Of a DNA stretch of 11,349 bases, positions 6,796 through 11,349 are shown in pieces; positions within the stretch are counted from its first letter, which is position 1, and every line of letters begins with the position of its first letter. The notes beneath the pieces were generated by a model. That model made no database searches and was not told the origin of the DNA. It was given only the letters and a program-made list of their open reading frames with translations. The translations under genes were made by a program, and so were the position numbers. This stretch comes from Alphaproteobacteria bacterium (lineage in GTDB: Bacteria; Pseudomonadota; Alphaproteobacteria; Rhizobiales; Devosiaceae). The stretch covers positions 1 through 11,349 of the forward strand of contig JAHJOS010000193.1 of assembly GCA_018820005.1 (NCBI GenBank), written 5' to 3'.

Positions 6796-7322
6796 CCGAT
6801 CTCGTCCTGCTCGAAACAGAGCGCCTCGTTCTGTCGGGCTGGAATATCGATCAGGTCAACGACCTGGTGCGATTGCACGGAAATCCAGATGTTTCCCGCT
6901 ACCTGACTCTGGACGGCGCACCATGGACCGAGCCGCAGGCGCGTGAGGCTATTGAAAGCTGGATCGTGCTTTTTTCAGCCCAGCGGCTGGGCAAGTTGCG
7001 CCTGACCCTCAAAACCGATGGCGCGTTCATCGGGCGCGCTGGTTTTGGAGTTTATCCCCCTACTGCTGAACCTGAGTTAGGCTTTGCCCTGTTTGCCGAG
7101 CACCAGGGACAGGGATATGCGACCGAAGCGGCATCGGCGTTGCGCGACTGGATATTTGCCGCAACGAACTACGACCATTTCATCGGCTTTGCCGACACAC
7201 GGAACGCACCATCGCTAGCGGTGCTCAAGCGCATCGGCATGACCCCGACCCATGTTGAAAATGAGCCCGGCGGCCTGGCCTGCCAGTTTCACATCTACAA
7301 TCGCCCGAGGGCCAATGTCTGA
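6792..7322 (+). CDS. GNAT-family acetyltransferase, RimJ/RimL type
   Basis: This 176-residue protein transfers an acetyl group from acetyl-CoA to an amine; the acceptor is not predictable. It opens with ETERLVLSGW (8-17), the usual first strand of the RimJ/RimL-like branch (Acetyltransf_3). Motif A follows at about 96-113 (ELGFALF then QGQGYATEA), which forms the acetyl-CoA pyrophosphate loop. The later NAPSLAVLKRIGM segment (138-150) is the usual asparagine-containing helix. Its ATG overlaps the ispH stop by 4 bp and its end overlaps rnhA by 8 bp, so it is embedded in the ispH-rnhA operon. In rhizobial relatives I recall thrB (homoserine kinase) in this slot. This protein shows no kinase features, so it is a replacement or insertion rather than ThrB. 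The family call is firm; the role is unknown. Confidence 0.88.
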   Translation: MTDLVLLETERLVLSGWNIDQVNDLVRLHGNPDVSRYLTLDGAPWTEPQAREAIESWIVLFSAQRLGKLRLTLKTDGAFIGRAGFGVYPPTAEPELGFALFAEHQGQGYATEAASALRDWIFAATNYDHFIGFADTRNAPSLAVLKRIGMTPTHVENEPGGLACQFHIYNRPRANV

Positions 7323-7761
7323 GACCGTTATCATCCACACCGACGGCGCCTGTTCCGGCAACCCTGGACCCGGCGGGTGGGGCGCCATCCTGCAATATGG
7401 CGACAGGACCAAGGAGTTGTGTGGCGGGGCCGAGCTGACCACCAATAACAAGATGGAGCTGACGGCCGCCATCGAGGCCCTCAATGCCCTGACGCGACCC
7501 TGCGACGTCGAGCTGCACACCGACAGCCAATACGTCAAGAATGGCGTGCAGAGCTGGATGCATGGCTGGAAAAAGAATGGCTGGCGGACGGCCGACAAGA
7601 AGCCGGTGAAGAACCTTGAGCTCTGGCAGGCACTCGATGTGGCGACCCAACGGCACACCATTTCCTGGAAATGGGTCAAAGGGCATGCCGGCCACGAGCT
7701 GAACGAGCGGGCAGATCAATTGGCCAATGAGGGCATGGCACCCTTCAAGGGCAAGCGCTGA
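7315..7761 (+). CDS. rnhA: Ribonuclease HI
   Basis: RNase HI cuts the RNA strand of RNA-DNA hybrids, removing primers and R-loops. The 148-residue product has the whole catalytic set, and at the same residue numbers as the E. coli enzyme: Asp10 (HTDGACSGNPGPGGWG), Glu48 (NNKMELTAA), Asp70 (LHTDSQYV), His124 (KGHAGH) and Asp134 (ERADQLA). The basic handle region WMHGWKKNGWRTADKKPVKN (81-100) is present. The ATG at 7315 is chosen over upstream in-frame starts because the E. coli-like N-terminus begins there and GAGGG at 7307-7311 precedes it. It overlaps the end of the acetyltransferase by 8 bp, suggesting coupled translation, and is the last gene of the operon. The convergent YedI-like gene ends 39 bp away. 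Confidence 0.97.
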   Translation: MSETVIIHTDGACSGNPGPGGWGAILQYGDRTKELCGGAELTTNNKMELTAAIEALNALTRPCDVELHTDSQYVKNGVQSWMHGWKKNGWRTADKKPVKNLELWQALDVATQRHTISWKWVKGHAGHELNERADQLANEGMAPFKGKR

Positions 7762-7772
7762 CGCTGGCAGCG
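7756..7772 (+). terminator. Weak GC-rich hairpin at the end of rnhA
   Basis: CGCTG (7756-7760) can pair with CAGCG (7768-7772) across a 7-base loop, starting within the last rnhA codons. No T-run follows, so it is at best a weak or factor-assisted terminator for the ispH operon. The remaining bases up to 7800 hold nothing else I can support. Confidence 0.15.
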
Positions 7773-7800
7773 GGGCCTCAGATCATCAGGGTGTCCTGGT

Positions 7801-8790
7801 CTAGCCGGCCGGGCTGCGGCGCGGAAAAAGGCGTTTGACGGCCTTCCAGGCCGGCGACAGAACCTTGCCGATGATGGGGATCAACAGCGCCCCGAGCAAG
7901 ATGCCAAAGACGAAATCGGCCGCAGCGGTGGCCAGCCAGCCGGTTATGTCAGCGAGGGCGGGAACGACGGTTTCGGCCCAATGTGCAGCGGCTTCAACCA
8001 TATGCTCGGGCCAGTCGATGCCAAACTCGTAAAGGCCATGCACAATGATGCTGCCGCCGACCCAGGTCATGGCGGCGGTGCCGACCACACCCAGCACCTG
8101 CATCAAGGTTGGCATGGATACCACAATCCCCCGACCTATGGCGCGGCCGAGACCTGTACGGGCATTGCGGGCAGTCCAGAGGCCAAAATCGTCTGCCTTG
8201 ACGATCAACGCCACGGCGCCATAGACCGCGATCGTGATGCCGACACCAGCCAGCGCCAGCGCAGCGGCCCGGACCCAGAAATTGTCTACGTGAATGGCCG
8301 ACAACACGATGGTCATGATCTCGGCCGACAGGATGAAATCGGTCTGGATGGCGCCGGCAACCTTGCGGTCTTCCAGGCCATCAGCCGACATCGCCACTGA
8401 CTCAAGCGCCGCCTCATGCGCCTCGGCATCATGAGGGCGCAGGGCGTGGAATATCTTCTCGGCGCCCTCGTAGCAGAGATAGGCGCCGCCGATCATCAGT
8501 AGCGGGGTAATCAGCCATGGCGCGAACACGCTCAGCAGCAGTGCAGCCGGCAGGAGAAACAGCAGCTTGTTGCGAATGGATCCCCACGCAATCTTGCCGA
8601 CGATAGGCAGCTCGCGGTCGGCGGCAAAGCCGCTGACATAATTGGGTGTGACTGCCGCGTCGTCTATCAGCGCCCCGGCGGCTTTGGCGCTCGCCTTTGC
8701 GGCCTGACCTGCCACATCGTCCAGCGAAGCGGCAGCGACCTTTACCAGGCCGGCGACGTCGTCAAGCAGCGCTAAAAGACCGACACTCAT
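7801..8790 (-). CDS. DUF808/YedI-family inner membrane protein
   Basis: This 329-residue polytopic membrane protein belongs to the DUF808 family (E. coli YedI), whose function is not established. Family hallmarks are visible: the N-terminal LLALLDDVAGL and a second LDD segment (1-25), an Ala-rich stretch ending in GALIDDAAV, then VSGFAADRELPIVGKIAWGS at about 52-71. The first hydrophobic hairpin (about 76-107) ends in LLMIGGAYLCYEGAEKI. Further hydrophobic stretches lie at about 154-166, 173-198, 221-252 and 283-310, giving roughly six membrane passes. The C-terminus is basic (KRLFPRR), consistent with a cytoplasmic tail. I chose ATG at 8790 because it matches the family start; a TTG five codons earlier is possible. 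It lies 40 bp downstream of the TPR-sulfotransferase on the same strand, so the two may be co-transcribed, though no functional link is known. Confidence 0.88.
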   Translation of the reverse strand: MSVGLLALLDDVAGLVKVAAASLDDVAGQAAKASAKAAGALIDDAAVTPNYVSGFAADRELPIVGKIAWGSIRNKLLFLLPAALLLSVFAPWLITPLLMIGGAYLCYEGAEKIFHALRPHDAEAHEAALESVAMSADGLEDRKVAGAIQTDFILSAEIMTIVLSAIHVDNFWVRAAALALAGVGITIAVYGAVALIVKADDFGLWTARNARTGLGRAIGRGIVVSMPTLMQVLGVVGTAAMTWVGGSIIVHGLYEFGIDWPEHMVEAAAHWAETVVPALADITGWLATAAADFVFGILLGALLIPIIGKVLSPAWKAVKRLFPRRSPAG

Positions 8791-8830
8791 TGCAAGACCC
8801 CGCAAATTCAGGCCAGACCATTACAGCACC

Positions 8831-10207
8831 CTAGCCAGCGCGCAACTGGTCAGCAGCCTCATCGGCGACCCATTGCGCACCGCCCATGGCATCAATCATG
8901 GCCTGCAGCCATTCCTGGTAGTCACGGAACCGACCCACAGATGCGGTGTTGATCTTCTGGCGGACCTGCCACTGACTTGCTGTGTGTATCTGCCGCCGGT
9001 CGAGTTCGGGCGACAGGCAGGCATCATCCCAGTCTAGCCCGACGAAGTCGATCAGGCGCCGCGACTGCGTCACGGGGTCCGCAACCAGCAGTTCATAGCT
9101 GAGGTCCAGCACCGGCACCGGCAGAGTGGCCTTCCAAGCAGTCATGATATCGGCGGTCTGGCGGATGCGCTCGCCCAGATCGACCTGACGAAAGGCAAAG
9201 CCCTGACCGGTCGTGAACCGGGTGAACAGATTTGACAGGCCGCAATCGAGCGGATGGCGACGCATATGGATGATACGCGCATTGGGAAAAAGCGCCGCGA
9301 TCAGGCCGAGACGAAAGGCGTTGTCAGGCGTCTTGTCCACGAGAATGCGGGTATCAGGACCCGCGCCGGCCCGCATGTGCATCAGGGCGCGTTCGGCAGC
9401 CGCCCGCAGACGATCTCGATCAACCGTTGCAAGGCGCGCGGGATCGGTATCCACGAGCTCGTTTTCGATCGACGCCAACAAGGGGGACTCACCCAGCGCA
9501 GCGACGGCGGGATGTCGCGAGAGAATGGCTTCGGCCAGCGTGGTGCCGGAGCGCGGCATGCCGACGATAAAGACCGGTGCCGGGCCTGGCACCGCGCGAC
9601 GCGGCACTGTGATGACGTTTGGCCGCGCAATCTCGCCGAGCGACTGTACGCGCCTACGTTCGCGCACCCGGTCATACTGCCGGTCTGCCAGCCAGTTGGC
9701 CTCGATGCAGAAGTGCATGGCGCGAGCGCGGACGCCCATATCCGCATAGACCTTGGCCAGCCCGAAGCACAGGAATTCGAGGGCCGTCCGATTGAGTGTA
9801 CCCGCGCCGTACAGCGCGAGCATGCTTTCCACCAGCGGGTCGGGGCCGGTGAACTTGTGATTTTGAGTCAGCGCGTAAAACGCCACCGTGTCATCGGGAC
9901 GAATCTCAAGGGCTGCGGCAAAGCTGGCGCGAGCGCCGGCCATATCGCCCATTGATGCGAGCAAGGTACCCAGATTGTGCCGATAGGGGCCGATATCGGG
10001 CGCCAGCGCGACTGCTTGCTGCAATAGCGCGACGCAGTGTTCGACGGGGCGGCCAAGTTCCCATTCGGCCATACCAGCGCATACCAACGCTGAGGCGTTG
10101 TCGGGGTGAGTGGCCATGTGTTGACGCGCAATGCGCGCAGCTTCGCCGAAGCGCCGAGCAGCCAAAAGCTGCCAGGCACTCTCGACCGGGGTCAGAGCAA
10201 TCTGCAA
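8831..10207 (-). CDS. TPR-repeat sulfotransferase
   Basis: The 458-residue protein joins N-terminal TPR-like helical repeats (about 5-170, for example ALVCAGMAEWELGRP and YRHNLGTLLASMGDMAGA) to a PAPS-dependent sulfotransferase domain (about 208-435, PF13469 type). The 5'-phosphosulphate loop is FIVGMPRSGTTLAEAIL (213-229). The 3'-phosphate motif is ARIIHMRRHPLDCGLSN (310-326), with Arg317 and Ser325. GES (239-241) and DKTP (291-294) are usual for tyrosylprotein sulfotransferase-like members, and SQWQVRQKIN with GRFRDY near 411-430 is the usual C-terminal block. It should transfer sulphate to a peptide, carbohydrate or lipid acceptor that cannot be named. No signal peptide is seen, so it is probably cytosolic. 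The start is TTG at 10207, with AAGAG upstream and an in-frame TAA just before it; the next ATG would cut into the first repeat. It is divergent from the small exported protein. Confidence 0.85.
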   Translation of the reverse strand: MQIALTPVESAWQLLAARRFGEAARIARQHMATHPDNASALVCAGMAEWELGRPVEHCVALLQQAVALAPDIGPYRHNLGTLLASMGDMAGARASFAAALEIRPDDTVAFYALTQNHKFTGPDPLVESMLALYGAGTLNRTALEFLCFGLAKVYADMGVRARAMHFCIEANWLADRQYDRVRERRRVQSLGEIARPNVITVPRRAVPGPAPVFIVGMPRSGTTLAEAILSRHPAVAALGESPLLASIENELVDTDPARLATVDRDRLRAAAERALMHMRAGAGPDTRILVDKTPDNAFRLGLIAALFPNARIIHMRRHPLDCGLSNLFTRFTTGQGFAFRQVDLGERIRQTADIMTAWKATLPVPVLDLSYELLVADPVTQSRRLIDFVGLDWDDACLSPELDRRQIHTASQWQVRQKINTASVGRFRDYQEWLQAMIDAMGGAQWVADEAADQLRAG

Positions 10208-10296
10208 ATCAAAATCTCTTTAAATCGCCCGCGTGGGGGAGGAGCAGGACGATCAACGAAGTTTGAACGGCAACGCCGGGTTGAGCAAGTTACGGC

Positions 10297-10314
10297 ACGT
10301 TACAAATCTGTAAC
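10297..10314. promoter_or_regulatory. Pho-box-like site / perfect 16-bp palindrome
   Basis: The 211-bp divergent region 10208-10418 contains ACGTTAC-AAAT-CTGTAAC. The second half-site matches CTGTCAC at 6 of 7 positions and the linker fits the A(A/T)A(A/T) of PhoB boxes, but the first half-site fits poorly. The core GTTACA-aatc-TGTAAC (10299-10314) is a perfect inverted repeat, which would suit a dimeric repressor instead. A further GTTAC at 10289-10293 lies one helical turn upstream. It could serve the sulfotransferase, the small exported protein, or both. I saw no clear -10/-35 pair elsewhere in this region. Confidence 0.35.
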
Positions 10315-10418
10315 ATTGAGATGGGCATCCATGACCCGACCGAAACGCTCCCCTGCCATGCAACTATCACGCGACTATGACTTGCAAGACGTCCCGACAC
10401 AGCGCTGATATCGCCGCC

Positions 10419-10757
10419 ATGAAACGCCTTGCCCTGATCACCGCGAGCCTATTGGCGGCAGTTGCCCCTGCCTATGCGCAGTTTCCGCCACCGGGTATCT
10501 ATGCCTGCACCGACGGGAGCGGCGCGGCGTTTGGTACGCTGAGCCTGTTTGTGGCTGGTGACTATGATTTTGCGTCTGAAATGATTGCCCGTGGGCAGGG
10601 CCAGCTGGCATCGGCCGGCCCAAGCGTGGATGCGCTCAGTGGACCGTTGGCCGATATTCACCTCAAGGGCAGTTTCGTCACGGATGACTACGGCGATACC
10701 GTCTTCAGCTTCACAAGCGACAGGGGCGCACTGACGTGCGCCCTGCCCCCATCCTAG
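10419..10757 (+). CDS. Small exported hypothetical protein with one cysteine pair
   Basis: I do not recognise this 112-residue protein. It has a textbook signal peptide: MKR, a hydrophobic stretch LALITASLLAAVAPA, and an AYA-Q cleavage site after Ala20, so it is probably periplasmic. The mature part of about 92 residues opens with Pro-rich QFPPPGIYACTDGSG and is otherwise acidic. It has just two cysteines, Cys30 near the start and Cys107 near the end, well placed for a disulphide that closes the fold. ATG at 10419 is chosen over 10377 because the signal peptide begins there; no strong ribosome binding site is visible before either. It is divergent from the sulfotransferase, and its TAG stop shares the CTAG with the stop of glyS. 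Confidence 0.7.
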   Translation: MKRLALITASLLAAVAPAYAQFPPPGIYACTDGSGAAFGTLSLFVAGDYDFASEMIARGQGQLASAGPSVDALSGPLADIHLKGSFVTDDYGDTVFSFTSDRGALTCALPPS

Positions 10758-11349
10758 CCGGCGACCTTTGAGAAGTCGGCGACAAGGTGCATGGTGTCGC
10801 GCAAGCGGGCCAGCAGGTTGAGCCGGTTGGTGCGTATGGCTGTATTGTCGTCATTGACCATCACGGCGGTAAAAAAGGCATCGACCGGGGCGCGCAGCGA
10901 GGCCAGTTCGGCCATGGCGCCCTGATAGTCATCCTTGGCCACATGGCTGGTGACTGAAGCGTGAACGGCATCGACCGCGAAGGCCAGTGCGGTTTCCTCG
11001 GGTAGCACGAGGGCGTCCTGGGCGACGGTTCCGGCATAGCGGATGCCGTCCTTCTTCTCTTCAGCTGCGAGAATGTTGGCGGCGCGCTTGTAGCCGGCCA
11101 AAAGGTTCTTGCCGTCCTCGGAGGACAGCAGAGCCGAGAGCGCCTCCGCACGCTGGGTGATCTGGAGCATGTCATCGCTGTCGGCCGAGATCACCGCATC
11201 GACGAGGTCGTGGCGGGCGCCGGCCTCGCGCAGCGTCACCTTGAGGCGATCGTGGAAGAAGGCCAGCAGGTCGTTGGAGTCGAGATCGCCGGCCAGCTGG
11301 TTGCGCGGGTCGGCGCTGTCGCCGACATGCTGGTCGCGCCGGATGAACC
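10754..11349 (-). CDS. glyS: Glycine-tRNA ligase beta subunit, C-terminal part
   Basis: About 197 C-terminal residues are visible; the frame is open to the right edge, so the rest lies outside the window. GlyS is the tRNA-recognising beta subunit of the alpha2-beta2 bacterial glycyl-tRNA synthetase, which charges tRNA-Gly in the cytosol. The visible part matches the helical anticodon-binding (DALR-like) region: LLAFFHDRLKVTLREAGARHDLVDAV, here bases about 11271-11194, then DGKNLLAGYKRAANILAAEEKKDG and the closing FFTAVMVNDDNTAIRTNRLNLLARL block with VADFSKVAG at the end. A GTG at 11239 is internal and not the real start, because homology continues upstream of it. The partner glyQ is not in the window. 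Its stop overlaps that of the convergent small exported protein. Confidence 0.93.
   Translation of the reverse strand, partial: FIRRDQHVGDSADPRNQLAGDLDSNDLLAFFHDRLKVTLREAGARHDLVDAVISADSDDMLQITQRAEALSALLSSEDGKNLLAGYKRAANILAAEEKKDGIRYAGTVAQDALVLPEETALAFAVDAVHASVTSHVAKDDYQGAMAELASLRAPVDAFFTAVMVNDDNTAIRTNRLNLLARLRDTMHLVADFSKVAG

Noticed and set aside
7774..7790. CCTCAGATCATCAGG as a bidirectional terminator between rnhA and the YedI-like gene
   Set aside because: The arms pair over only three outer bases and there is no T-run on either side.
1..11349. Mobile element, CRISPR array, toxin-antitoxin or phage defence cassette
   Set aside because: I saw no transposase or integrase, no regularly spaced repeats, no paired small genes of those types, and no marked change in base composition.

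Overview
The window reads as ordinary chromosome of a high-GC alphaproteobacterium, most likely of the Hyphomicrobiales (Rhizobiales). Devosia-like is my best guess, but the sequence does not prove the genus. The basis is GC-rich third codon positions, the look of IspH, RNase HI and GlyS, and the closeness of glyS to a PEP/pyruvate dikinase-type gene, a linkage I recall from rhizobial genomes. I saw no IS element, CRISPR array, tRNA or rRNA.

Layout, left to right. (1) 1-236 holds a small unrecognised reading frame, possibly cut by the window edge. (2) 307-909 encodes a YfbR-like HD phosphohydrolase, and 1033-1557 an exported protein of unknown function. (3) On the minus strand, convergent with these, lies ppdK-like (5708-3426), then a VasI/TagO-like exported protein (3351-2794), then a membrane-anchored SleB-type cell wall hydrolase (2619-1558). 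(4) Divergent from the ppdK-like gene is a tight plus-strand operon ispH-GNAT-rnhA (5824-7761) whose genes overlap by 4 and 8 bp. (5) On the minus strand come a TPR-sulfotransferase (10207-8831) and a DUF808/YedI membrane protein (8790-7801), 40 bp apart. (6) A small exported protein (10419-10757, plus) ends against the C-terminal part of glyS (minus), which runs off the right edge.

The housekeeping content is isoprenoid synthesis (IspH), RNA-DNA hybrid removal (RnhA), glycine tRNA charging (GlyS) and nucleotide turnover (HD enzyme). Four proteins look exported or membrane-anchored outside the cytoplasm, and there is one polytopic membrane protein. No single pathway joins the window; apart from ispH-GNAT-rnhA and the sulfotransferase-YedI pair, the genes look independent.

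The item most worth a second look is the ppdK-like protein. Its phosphohistidine and PEP/pyruvate domains keep the catalytic residues I could place, but its N-terminal ATP-grasp domain is about 110 residues short and appears to have lost nucleotide-binding acids. Also notable are a Pho-box-like palindrome in the 10208-10418 divergent region, two tail-to-tail gene pairs whose stop codons form palindromes (TGATCA and CTAG), and a GNAT gene where I would expect thrB. I found no convincing new multi-gene system. The longest gene-free stretch is 211 bp.
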